Assembly: GCA_964415245.1 (NCBI GenBank)
Contig: CAYQAJ010000234.1
Location: 1 to 8,171 of the forward strand
Origin: CAYQAJ01 sp964415245
GTDB taxonomy: Bacteria > Planctomycetota > Planctomycetia > Pirellulales > Pirellulaceae
Direction: 5' to 3'
Length of the DNA stretch: 8,171 nt
Position numbers and translations under genes: made by a program. Below are positions 1 through 5,643 of the stretch, piece after piece (positions within the stretch are counted from its first letter, which is position 1; each line of letters begins with the position of its first letter). The notes beneath the pieces are model-generated. The model had not been told where the DNA came from and did not search any database. It saw nothing but the letters and a program-made list of their open reading frames with translations.

Positions 1-1130
1 CACTGGCTACCAACGCTCTGGCGGCCGGCGGCGATGACGTGTTCGAGTTGACTTCGTGCGAGTGGCTGCTCTCGTGCCAACACCGCGACGTGCATCCGTT
101 TACCGGGGCAACTCCGGGCGGTTGGGGATGGAGCGACAAGAGCGGCGCGGTGCCCGACGTCGACGACACCTCCGGCGCCCTGTTGGCCTTGGCGGCGATG
201 CGGCAATCGCCTTCGTGCAGCCGGAAGCAGCGCGACCGAATCGACGAAGCGGCCGAGGCGGGCCTGAAGTGGCTGCTGGAAATCCAGAACGCCGACGACG
301 GCTGGCCCACATTCTGCCGCGGCTGGGGGCGGCTCCCGTTCGACCGCAGCGGCACCGATCTGACGGCCCACGCACTGCGGGCGCTGCTCGCGTGGCGGGA
401 ACAGTTCCACACCGAGGCCATCGACGCGGCAGTGCGACGCGGGCTCGAATACCTGGGCCGCACGCAGCGCGACGATGGTAGCTGGGTGCCCCTGTGGTTC
501 GGAAACGAAAGTTTTGCGGGGGAGGAAAACCCCGTTTATGGCACGGCCCGCGTGCTCTTGGCCTACCGCGATTTGGATCGCCTCGAAACTCAGCCGGCCC
601 GCAGGGGTTTGAAATGGCTGAGGGAAGCGCAGAACAGCGACGGTGGCTGGGGGTTTGGCGCAATTCCGAAATGTGCTCCCGGCGAGATAGCGGCTCGCAC
701 GGCCGAAGTTCCGCCAGGCGGCGAAGCGACTCGCTCGCGGCAATTCGACGAGGCGGAAGGTGCGATCGCGGCGGCGGCGAACGGCTCCATTGGCGCCGCA
801 CAGGGCACACGACGCAGCAGCGTCGGCTGCCGGCCGCTGAGGTTCAGCAGCGTCGAGGAGACGGCGGTGGCGCTGGAGGCGCTCGTCGCCGGATCGCACG
901 ACGAATCGCTGCAAGATGTTTTATCGAAAGGACTTGACTGGCTCGCGGAGGCCGTCGAAACCGACCGCTATCGGCAGTGCGCCCCGATCGGCTTTTATTT
1001 CGCCAAGCTGTGGTACTACGAGCGGTTGTATCCCATGACGTTCACTGCCTCGGCCCTGGCCCAGTCGATTCGCCGCCTGACCTCGCGCGGCGTGCCCGCC
1101 CCCACCGCGGCAAGAATGGCCAGCGCGTAG
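1..1130 (+). CDS. shc: Squalene-hopene cyclase-type class II terpene cyclase, C-terminal part (5' end outside window)
   Basis: The reading frame is open from the first complete codon (position 3) with no stop, so the gene enters from upstream; the GTG at 39 is unlikely to be the true start. Counting from that GTG, D40-V-D42-D43-T matches the DxDDT motif, whose Asp protonates squalene in squalene-hopene cyclases. QW-type repeats follow (QNADDGW near 83, RTQRDDGSW near 142, EAQNSDGGWGFG near 197). The end (FYFAKLWYYERLYPMTF) resembles the family's C-terminus. From DxDD to the stop there are about 320 residues against roughly 257 in the Alicyclobacillus enzyme. The excess is a low-complexity insertion at about 208-270, where the family normally passes directly from GWG to a SxEETA segment. 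Such enzymes are membrane-bound and make hopene or related polycycles. The catalytic motif is intact, so I see no sign of a pseudogene. The substrate (squalene or another polyprenoid) cannot be decided from this half. Confidence 0.88.
   Translation, partial: LATNALAAGGDDVFELTSCEWLLSCQHRDVHPFTGATPGGWGWSDKSGAVPDVDDTSGALLALAAMRQSPSCSRKQRDRIDEAAEAGLKWLLEIQNADDGWPTFCRGWGRLPFDRSGTDLTAHALRALLAWREQFHTEAIDAAVRRGLEYLGRTQRDDGSWVPLWFGNESFAGEENPVYGTARVLLAYRDLDRLETQPARRGLKWLREAQNSDGGWGFGAIPKCAPGEIAARTAEVPPGGEATRSRQFDEAEGAIAAAANGSIGAAQGTRRSSVGCRPLRFSSVEETAVALEALVAGSHDESLQDVLSKGLDWLAEAVETDRYRQCAPIGFYFAKLWYYERLYPMTFTASALAQSIRRLTSRGVPAPTAARMASA
660..848 (+). other. In-frame low-complexity insertion within the terpene cyclase
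   Basis: About 63 codons lie between the QW-like GWGFG segment and the SVEETA segment. In typical squalene-hopene cyclases these are separated by only a few residues. The encoded stretch is rich in Ala, Gly, Arg and Glu and contains no QW motif. At DNA level it holds short palindromes such as CCGCCAGGCGG. It keeps the frame and the cyclase continues normally after it. It is probably a surface loop; origin from an inserted palindromic repeat is only an inference. Confidence 0.5.
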
Positions 1131-1149
1131 CGGTCGCGCTTGGCTCCCT

Positions 1150-1160
1150 TTACAATGGGC
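1150..1160 (+). promoter_or_regulatory. Promoter-like TTACAATGGGC motif, copy 1
   Basis: The TACAAT at 1151-1156 resembles a sigma-70 -10 box. The 11 bases are repeated exactly at 4214-4224, in the other long spacer. Here it sits 20 bases after the cyclase stop codon and about 270 bases ahead of the next start. No convincing -35 box lies 16-18 bases upstream, so promoter function is a guess supported mainly by the recurrence. Confidence 0.3.
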
Positions 1161-1263
1161 TGACCCACATGACGCGCGACACGGGCTGACCTCCGCCCCT
1201 GCGAGGTGGGCGATAACCGCACAGTTGAGGCAAACCCGCACGCAGGTGGAAACTACGTGAGAG

Positions 1264-1289
1264 TCGCCTCTCGCTCCGCGAGAGGGCGA
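1264..1289. repeat. Hairpin, 11-bp stem with one bulge
   Basis: CTCTCGC (1268-1274) pairs with GCGAGAG (1278-1284) across a TCC loop. The stem extends outward to T1264/A1289 with a single bulged G. No T-run follows, so it is not a standard intrinsic terminator. It resembles a REP-type extragenic palindrome and may also affect the leader of the downstream mRNA. Confidence 0.55.
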
Positions 1290-1323
1290 TCCGTATTGCC
1301 GCACGCGAGCGGATGCAGGCAAC

Positions 1324-1340
1324 GTCAGGCACAGCCTGAC
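1324..1340. repeat. Perfect hairpin GTCAGGC-ACA-GCCTGAC
   Basis: Two 7-base arms are perfectly complementary around a 3-base loop and are followed by CTACC. The tail CCTAC-like sequence after the 3' arm is similar to the hairpin at 4155-4179, which ends in GGGACCTAC. The two may belong to one family of extragenic palindromes. No T-run follows it. Confidence 0.55.
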
Positions 1341-1415
1341 CTACCGCTACCGCTAGCCAACACACCGGTACGCCCAACGCCCCCCCGCCCACTCCGACGC
1401 ACTACTGAACAGACG

Positions 1416-1422
1416 AAGGAGG
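1416..1422 (+). promoter_or_regulatory. Ribosome binding site AAGGAGG for the TTG start at 1428
   Basis: AAGGAGG is a near-perfect complement to the 16S 3' end and stands 5 bases before TTG at 1428. It decides the start of the DUF116–polyprenyl synthase gene in favour of TTG over the GTG at 1206, which has no comparable site. Confidence 0.75.
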
Positions 1423-1427
1423 CGACC

Positions 1428-3311
1428 TTGGCCACCGCACCAGTGCCCCAACCCGCAGACGGCACCGGCACCGCTCTGACCTCGGCCGACCCCAAAAAAT
1501 CGGCCGGCACAGGCAAGTCGCGACGCCGCTCGACCGCCCATCTCAAGATCGTGCCCGAAACGCTCGAATTGCGCGAGCGGGTTCGCGCGCGGGCCCGGGA
1601 AGTGGCCAAGCGGATGGATCCCTCCCGCCCCCCTACCAAGGACGAGATGGAGTCGGTGGCCCGCAAGCTGCTCGAGGAACAGGGCCTTGTCGAGGGTTAC
1701 CTGGGCTGGACGATGGTCGCGCTGGCCACGGCCTACTGGCAGGATCAAGTGGCAGCGTCGCCCCCTTCCCGGCGGCTATTTCTCTTGCCCCACTGTCTGA
1801 AGCACGCCGAGGGCTGCCCCGCCGACTACGACCAGTTCGGCCTCGATTGCAAGCGATGCGGTGCGTGCAGCATCGCCGACTTCCGCACCGTGGCCGAAGA
1901 GATGGGCTACAAGGTGCTGGTGGCCGAGGGCTCGCCCATCGTCATGAAGATTATCGTGAGCGGGTACGTCGACGCCATCGTCGGTGTCGCCTGTCTCAAC
2001 GTGCTCGAAAAGGCGATCGACAAGATTCTGCTGGCCGGTATCCCGTGCATGGCGATACCGCTTTTGTCGAGCGATTGCCGCAACACTTCGGTCGACGAGT
2101 CATGGGTACACGAGATGATCCACGTGCAGCCGGCGAAAGTTGTGCCCAAGACGCGCACCTACTTGCACCTGCTGCGGGGCGCATCGGGCCTGTTCTCGGG
2201 TGAAGGGTTCGCGCGGCTGGCTCCCAGAGCGCGCAGTGCCGATGTGCAACTGCCGCTGAACGGGCAGGGTCTTTCGGGACTCGAACCGTTGGCGGCGACC
2301 GAAGCGATCTCGTTCGACTTCCTCACTAAGGGGGGGAAACACTCGCGGCCGTTCATCACGCTGGCCGTGTACGACGCCCTCACCGGCGCCAGCGCCACGC
2401 TGCCGGGGGGCGATGCGCACATCGCCGCCATGCCCGACGCGGTAAAGCGGGCCGCCATGTCGATCGAGACATTCCACAAGGCCTCGCTGGTGCACGACGA
2501 CATCGAAGACGACGACTTCTATCGCTATGGCGACGAAACTCTGCACCGCAAGTACGGCACCCCCACCGCGATCAACGTGGGAGACTACTTGATCGGGCTG
2601 GGATACCGGCTCGTGAGCCGCGAATCGGCGGCGCTGGGGGCCGACGTGGTGGCGGACATTCTCGACTGCCTGGCCGACGCGCACCTGCGGCTGGCCGAGG
2701 GGCAAGGGGCCGAGTTGGCGTGGCGCGATTCGCGTGACAAGCAGCTCAAACCGATCGACGCGCTGCGGATTTACGCCCTCAAGACCGCCCCCGCCTTCGA
2801 GGCCGCCTTCTACGCCGGGGCGCGGATGGCGACCGACGCTCGCGCCTACGTCGAACCGATGAAGCAGTTCGCACGTAATCTGGGCGTGGCGTTTCAGATA
2901 CTCAACGACCTCAAGGACTGGGAAACCGACAGCGACAACAAGCTGTCGACCGGCGCCGACGTACTGGGCGGACGGCCGACCGTGCTGTGGGCGCTCGCGC
3001 TGGAAGGACTTGACGAAGCCAGCCGTGCTGAACTGATCGAACTGGTGGAGGACACCGAGCGGCCGCCCGAGGCGCGCATCGCCCGCGTGCGGCAGCTTTA
3101 CCACGAGGCCGGAGTGTTCGAGACGGCCCACCGCCTGGTCGACAAGCATCAGGAGCGGGCCGAGGCAGTGGCCGATACCATCGAGCCCGAAGAATTGCGG
3201 CGGCTGATGTACTACCTGGTCGACACGGTGCTCGACCGGGGTAGTCCCGCGCCACCGCAGCTTGTGACGCCCGAGACAATACTTTCGCTGCCGATTGCCG
3301 CTGCTCCGTAA
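1428..3311 (+). CDS. DUF116 – polyprenyl diphosphate synthase fusion protein
   Basis: This 627-residue protein starts at TTG. After a basic, low-complexity N-terminus (to about 40) and a linker, residues about 115-240 form a DUF116 domain: LFLLPHC with Cys123, Cys130, then C141-x2-C144-x2-C147, a GYKVLVAEGSP stretch, GVAC, and Cys207/Cys217. The Cys pattern suggests metal or Fe-S binding, which is unproven. Residues about 300-610 are an all-helical isoprenyl synthase (PF00348 type). The first Asp-rich motif is intact (HDD-IEDDD, D357-D363). The second reads N493-D-L-K-D497, with Asn in place of the usual first Asp. FTKGGKHSRPF near 305-316 corresponds to the family's GGKRxRP diphosphate-binding motif. 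The synthase should condense allylic diphosphates with isopentenyl diphosphate, supplying a chain for the cyclase upstream; product length cannot be read with confidence. DUF116's role here is unknown. Confidence 0.88.
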   Translation: MATAPVPQPADGTGTALTSADPKKSAGTGKSRRRSTAHLKIVPETLELRERVRARAREVAKRMDPSRPPTKDEMESVARKLLEEQGLVEGYLGWTMVALATAYWQDQVAASPPSRRLFLLPHCLKHAEGCPADYDQFGLDCKRCGACSIADFRTVAEEMGYKVLVAEGSPIVMKIIVSGYVDAIVGVACLNVLEKAIDKILLAGIPCMAIPLLSSDCRNTSVDESWVHEMIHVQPAKVVPKTRTYLHLLRGASGLFSGEGFARLAPRARSADVQLPLNGQGLSGLEPLAATEAISFDFLTKGGKHSRPFITLAVYDALTGASATLPGGDAHIAAMPDAVKRAAMSIETFHKASLVHDDIEDDDFYRYGDETLHRKYGTPTAINVGDYLIGLGYRLVSRESAALGADVVADILDCLADAHLRLAEGQGAELAWRDSRDKQLKPIDALRIYALKTAPAFEAAFYAGARMATDARAYVEPMKQFARNLGVAFQILNDLKDWETDSDNKLSTGADVLGGRPTVLWALALEGLDEASRAELIELVEDTERPPEARIARVRQLYHEAGVFETAHRLVDKHQERAEAVADTIEPEELRRLMYYLVDTVLDRGSPAPPQLVTPETILSLPIAAAP

Positions 3312-3389
3312 CTCCCCGCCGAACTACGCCTGCCCGTACCGACCGCGATCCCGCTGAATCGTAAAGTACGACTGCGAGCCCCGCGAATC

Positions 3390-3935
3390 GTGAAGCCCGC
3401 CCCGCCTACCCAGCCCGACCTGCAAACGCTCGTCCGCCTGTTCTACAAGCGGGTCGACGATCTTGGTCGATTTACCGAAGTCGCCGCGAGCGACTTGCCT
3501 GCGCCGTACGACCAACTCTTGGCGCACGAATCGCACATGACGGTCTCGGTCGAACAGTACTTCCAGTGCCGCGTCGATCTGAAGGTGCTGGAGACTCACC
3601 ACACCACGACGCGTTACGCCCGCAAAATCCTTCTGGTGCGGCCGAGCGACTCCGTGGTAGTGCAGTTCGGCATCGCTCGGTTGAACTTCCGCTTTCTCGA
3701 TCCTCCGGTGCAGCGGGAAATCGAAAGCCAGCGTGCCCCGCTGGGGCGGATTCTCATCGAGCACAATGTTCTGCGGCAGGTGCAATTGGCCTCGCTGTGG
3801 CGAGTGAAGCCCGGTGCGGAGCTGCGCAAACTTTTCGGGTTAGAGAAGGAAGGCGCCACGTATGGGCGCACGGCGCTCATCTACTGCAACGGCGACCCGG
3901 CGGTGGAGCTGCTGGAAATCGTCCGGCCAATGTAG
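3390..3935 (+). CDS. Chorismate lyase-like protein (DUF98/UbiC fold), probable 4-hydroxybenzoate-forming enzyme
   Basis: This 181-residue soluble protein begins at GTG 3390, the only start that includes the whole conserved region; no clear Shine-Dalgarno precedes it. Family-like segments in order are LLAHESHMTVSVEQYF (43-58), the RKILL strand (78-82), FGIARLNF (93-100), the APLGRIL turn (116-122) and YGRTALIYCNGDPAVELLEIV (158-178). The last has the aromatic-Gly-Arg and acidic pattern near the C-terminus typical of the UbiC/DUF98 fold. Members of this family remove pyruvate from chorismate to give 4-hydroxybenzoate (UbiC, mycobacterial Rv2949c). The substrate is inferred from family and has not been checked against the active-site residues. 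It lies 78 bases after the polyprenyl synthase gene on the same strand and could be cotranscribed. A ligand-binding relative without lyase activity remains possible. Confidence 0.72.
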   Translation: MKPAPPTQPDLQTLVRLFYKRVDDLGRFTEVAASDLPAPYDQLLAHESHMTVSVEQYFQCRVDLKVLETHHTTTRYARKILLVRPSDSVVVQFGIARLNFRFLDPPVQREIESQRAPLGRILIEHNVLRQVQLASLWRVKPGAELRKLFGLEKEGATYGRTALIYCNGDPAVELLEIVRPM

Positions 3936-3951
3936 CGGCAGGCTTGGGGCG

Positions 3952-3980
3952 CGAGGCCTGAGGAAGGAGGCGGAGCCTCG
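3952..3980 (+). terminator. Possible stem after the chorismate lyase-like gene
   Basis: CGAGGC (3952-3957) can pair with GCCTCG (3975-3980) around a purine-rich 17-base loop, starting 16 bases after the stop codon. There is no U-tract, so it would be at best a weak or factor-dependent stop. It may be chance in GC-rich DNA. Confidence 0.25.
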
Positions 3981-3989
3981 TTCGGCGCG

Positions 3990-4102
3990 GGTCTCCCGGC
4001 CCCGCCGATGCGTTACCGAAGGTCTCATACCGCCCCAATCGGCCGACGTAGGTTTCCCGCGTTGAGACCTGCGATCGATGTGCGTCGCTCGGTCGGGAGA
4101 CC
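3990..4102. repeat. Nested inverted repeats built on GGTCTC / GAGACC
   Basis: The outer arms are GGTCTCCC (3990-3997) and GGGAGACC (4095-4102). The inner arms are AGGTCTCA (4020-4027) and TGAGACCT (4063-4070). All four are perfect 8-mers and their order allows a long two-tier stem. TCGGCCGA (4039-4046) is a small palindrome in the inner loop. It could be a transcribed structure or a composite extragenic repeat. Confidence 0.5.
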
Positions 4103-4149
4103 GGCCACAACGCGCTGACCGGCTACGACGTGCTGACCGGCCACGACGT
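4096..4149. repeat. Three tandem 18-base repeats
   Basis: Copies lie at 4096-4113, 4114-4131 and 4132-4149. The last two (GCTGACCGGCTACGACGT type) differ at one base; the first matches the third at 14 of 18. They immediately precede the 10-bp hairpin. The function is unknown; it looks like local duplication in non-coding DNA. Confidence 0.6.
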
Positions 4150-4154
4150 AGTTC

Positions 4155-4179
4155 AGGTCCCGCCCGGCAGGCGGGACCT
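4155..4179. repeat. Perfect 10-bp hairpin AGGTCCCGCC / GGCGGGACCT
   Basis: The arms 4155-4164 and 4170-4179 are exactly complementary around CGGCA. ACTTTT follows, so it could stop transcription coming from upstream. Its form and its ACCTAC tail resemble the hairpin at 1324-1340, which also suits an extragenic palindromic repeat. Confidence 0.6.
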
Positions 4180-4208
4180 ACTTTTGGCGCTCGACTCGCG
4201 ACTCTCCA

Positions 4209-4224
4209 GCCCATTACAATGGGC
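4209..4224 (+). promoter_or_regulatory. Palindromic promoter-like element GCCCATTACAATGGGC
   Basis: Two perfect 7-base arms, GCCCATT and AATGGGC, flank AC. The core contains TACAAT (4215-4220), like a -10 box, and TTACAATGGGC recurs exactly at 1150-1160. It lies about 150 bases before the flavoprotein start. It could be a promoter overlapped by an operator, a regulator-binding site, or a small repeat. No clear -35 box is visible. Confidence 0.35.
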
Positions 4225-4339
4225 GCCGCTACGCGCGGCGGTCGCGCACCGCGCCGCCGCTGCCTGAACTAGCAACCTGCCGATTCATCCCTCCGTTGAC
4301 CTGACACGCCCCCAGGCCCACCCCGAGTTGGTCCTGCGC

Positions 4340-4360
4340 CGCTGCTGGGGACCCGCAGCG
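4340..4360 (+). promoter_or_regulatory. Small hairpin just upstream of the flavoprotein start
   Basis: CGCTGC (4340-4345) pairs with GCAGCG (4355-4360), ending 11 bases before ATG 4372. No Shine-Dalgarno is seen in the remaining gap. The stem occupies the place where one would be expected, so it could influence initiation, but it may be chance. Confidence 0.3.
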
Positions 4361-4371
4361 ACCGCGACATC

Positions 4372-5643
4372 ATGCACGACACCTACGATTGCATCGTCTT
4401 GGGCGGAGGCCCGGCCGGCACGACCACCGCCGCGCTTACGGCGCGCTCCGGTCTGCGCACGCTCTTGGTCGAGCGGGAGAAAGTGCCCCGCTTCCACGTC
4501 AGCGAGGTCGTCTTGCCCGCGGCCGGTGGCCCGCTCGAGAAGCTCGAACTTCTTTCCGCGATGGAGGAGAGCCGATTCGTCCAAGCGGAAGGCGTGCAGC
4601 TTCTCGGCCACACGGGCCAGCCGCTGTTCCAAGTGCCGTACTCCGAACGCCCCAGTGGCCGAGGCTCGCGCTCGTGGCACGTCGTCCGCTCCGAGTTCGA
4701 TGCGATGCTGCTGGATCACGCCGCGCGCTGGGGGGCCGAATGCATCGATCGCACGACGGCCCGCCAGGTGCTTTTCGACGGCGGGCGAGCCTACGGCGTG
4801 CGGTTGGAAACGCAGCAAGGGGAGAGCCGCGAGGTTCGCGCGCGTGTGGTGGTCGACGCCACGGGGCAGAATGCGCTGTTGGCGCGGCAGCTTGGCTTGC
4901 TCACCCCACTTCCCCGCTTGAGAAATGTCGCCATCTGGGGCTACTATCGCGGCGCTCGACGCGACGGTTGCGAGCACGGCTGCTGCACGACCCTGTTGCG
5001 GACCGAACAGGGAGCGAGCTGGTTCTGGTACGTGGCGCTGCCCGACGATCTGACCAGCATTGGCGTCGTCGCGGACCACGATTACTTGCTGGCGGAGGGA
5101 GGCCGCGCCGCCGGCGCCTTCGAGGACGAGCTAGTCAAGTGCCCGGCACTCGTCGAGCGGTTGATGCACGCCCAGCTCGTGAGCCACTTTCGCGTGATGC
5201 GCGACTTTGCGTATCGCACCGCGCGGCAGGCTGGCGACGGCTGGGTTCTCGTGGGCGACGCATGCGGCTACGTCGATCCGATTCTCTCGGCCAGCGTGCA
5301 CCTGTCGCTGGCGAGTGGCGAGTTGGCGGCCGAGGCGATTGTCGACGCCTGCCATAGCGGCGACGTTTCGGCGCACACGCTGGCAAGGTGGGCGCCCGGC
5401 CACACGGCCGCGCTGATACGGCTCGAACAATTGGCGCTGGCCCTGTACACTTCGGACTTTCGCCTCGACGCCTTTCTCGACGAGCATCCGCAGCACCGTG
5501 GGCCGCTGGCCGACCTGTTGATGGGGCGCGTGTTCGGCGATGCGGGCGACTCTGTGCTCGCCGAGATCAAAGCGCAACTGGGCCCGGAGACCGGCGCCGG
5601 CGTGCCCGATAATCCAACGACGAACGAAGGATCGGCCCCATGA
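4372..5643 (+). CDS. FAD-dependent halogenase/reductase-like flavoprotein
   Basis: This 423-residue protein has an N-terminal Rossmann motif GGGPAG (11-16) closed by Glu34, RFHVSEVVLP (40-49, like the GESLLP region of phenolic halogenases), VVDATG (160-165) and the GDACGYVDPILSASVHLSL block (295-313), which contacts the flavin. These mark the flavin-dependent halogenase / geranylgeranyl reductase superfamily. W217-F-W219-Y-V-A-L-P224 stands where halogenases carry WxWxIP and geranylgeranyl reductases YxWxFP, but with altered spacing. The DPIxSxxVHLxL block favours the halogenase side. Which reaction it catalyses (halogenation, hydroxylation, double-bond reduction) cannot be decided here; a flavin reductase partner would be needed for halogenation and none is visible. 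The stop overlaps the next start (ATGA), so it is cotranslated with the MFS transporter. Neighbouring chorismate lyase-like and polyprenyl synthase genes offer a phenolic acid or a prenyl chain as possible substrates. Confidence 0.8.
   Translation: MHDTYDCIVLGGGPAGTTTAALTARSGLRTLLVEREKVPRFHVSEVVLPAAGGPLEKLELLSAMEESRFVQAEGVQLLGHTGQPLFQVPYSERPSGRGSRSWHVVRSEFDAMLLDHAARWGAECIDRTTARQVLFDGGRAYGVRLETQQGESREVRARVVVDATGQNALLARQLGLLTPLPRLRNVAIWGYYRGARRDGCEHGCCTTLLRTEQGASWFWYVALPDDLTSIGVVADHDYLLAEGGRAAGAFEDELVKCPALVERLMHAQLVSHFRVMRDFAYRTARQAGDGWVLVGDACGYVDPILSASVHLSLASGELAAEAIVDACHSGDVSAHTLARWAPGHTAALIRLEQLALALYTSDFRLDAFLDEHPQHRGPLADLLMGRVFGDAGDSVLAEIKAQLGPETGAGVPDNPTTNEGSAP
5626..5631 (+). promoter_or_regulatory. 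Ribosome binding site GAAGGA for the MFS gene
   Basis: GAAGGA lies within the end of the flavoprotein gene, 8 bases before ATG 5640. Together with the ATGA stop/start overlap it supports coupled translation of the two genes. Confidence 0.55.

Larger units (their letters stand above)
1131..1427. other. Spacer between terpene cyclase and DUF116–polyprenyl synthase gene
   Basis: These 297 bases hold a TTACAATGGGC motif at 1150-1160, two hairpins (1264-1289 and 1324-1340) and, at the end, a strong ribosome binding site at 1416-1422. An open frame runs through it from a GTG at 1206 into the downstream gene. The encoded 74 residues are Arg/Pro-rich, run across the hairpins and look non-coding, so I treat the whole stretch as untranslated. 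Confidence 0.65.
3936..4371. other. 436-base structured spacer
   Basis: There is no convincing gene here; the open frames present are short, Arg/Pro-rich and run over repeats. It holds a possible terminator stem (3952-3980), nested GGTCTC/GAGACC inverted repeats (3990-4102), three tandem 18-mers (4096-4149), a perfect 10-bp hairpin (4155-4179), a palindromic TTACAATGGGC element (4209-4224) and a small hairpin 11 bases before the next start (4340-4360). It probably separates two transcription units. Confidence 0.6.

Noticed and set aside
100..810. 236-codon minus-strand frame within the terpene cyclase
   Set aside because: The product is Arg/Pro/Ser-rich and the overlapping + strand frame carries DxDD and QW motifs.
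1..1130. Terpene cyclase as a truncated pseudogene starting at GTG 39
   Set aside because: The frame is open to the window edge, the residues before GTG 39 are consistent with coding sequence, and the C-terminal half has the expected motifs, so the truncation is due to the window boundary.
2100..3149. 349-codon open frame on the minus strand
   Set aside because: It lies antisense within the prenyl synthase gene, where motifs are clear on the + strand. The encoded sequence is Arg/Gly/Val-rich with no recognisable domain; long antisense frames are expected in GC-rich DNA.
4078..4272. Small 64-codon + strand frame in the spacer
   Set aside because: It consists largely of Arg/Asp/Pro repeats made by the tandem 18-mers and hairpin, has no ribosome binding site, and looks non-coding.
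4285..5079. 264-codon minus-strand frame over the flavoprotein start
   Set aside because: It covers the FAD-binding motif coding region in antisense, has no family features, and conflicts with the well-supported + strand gene.
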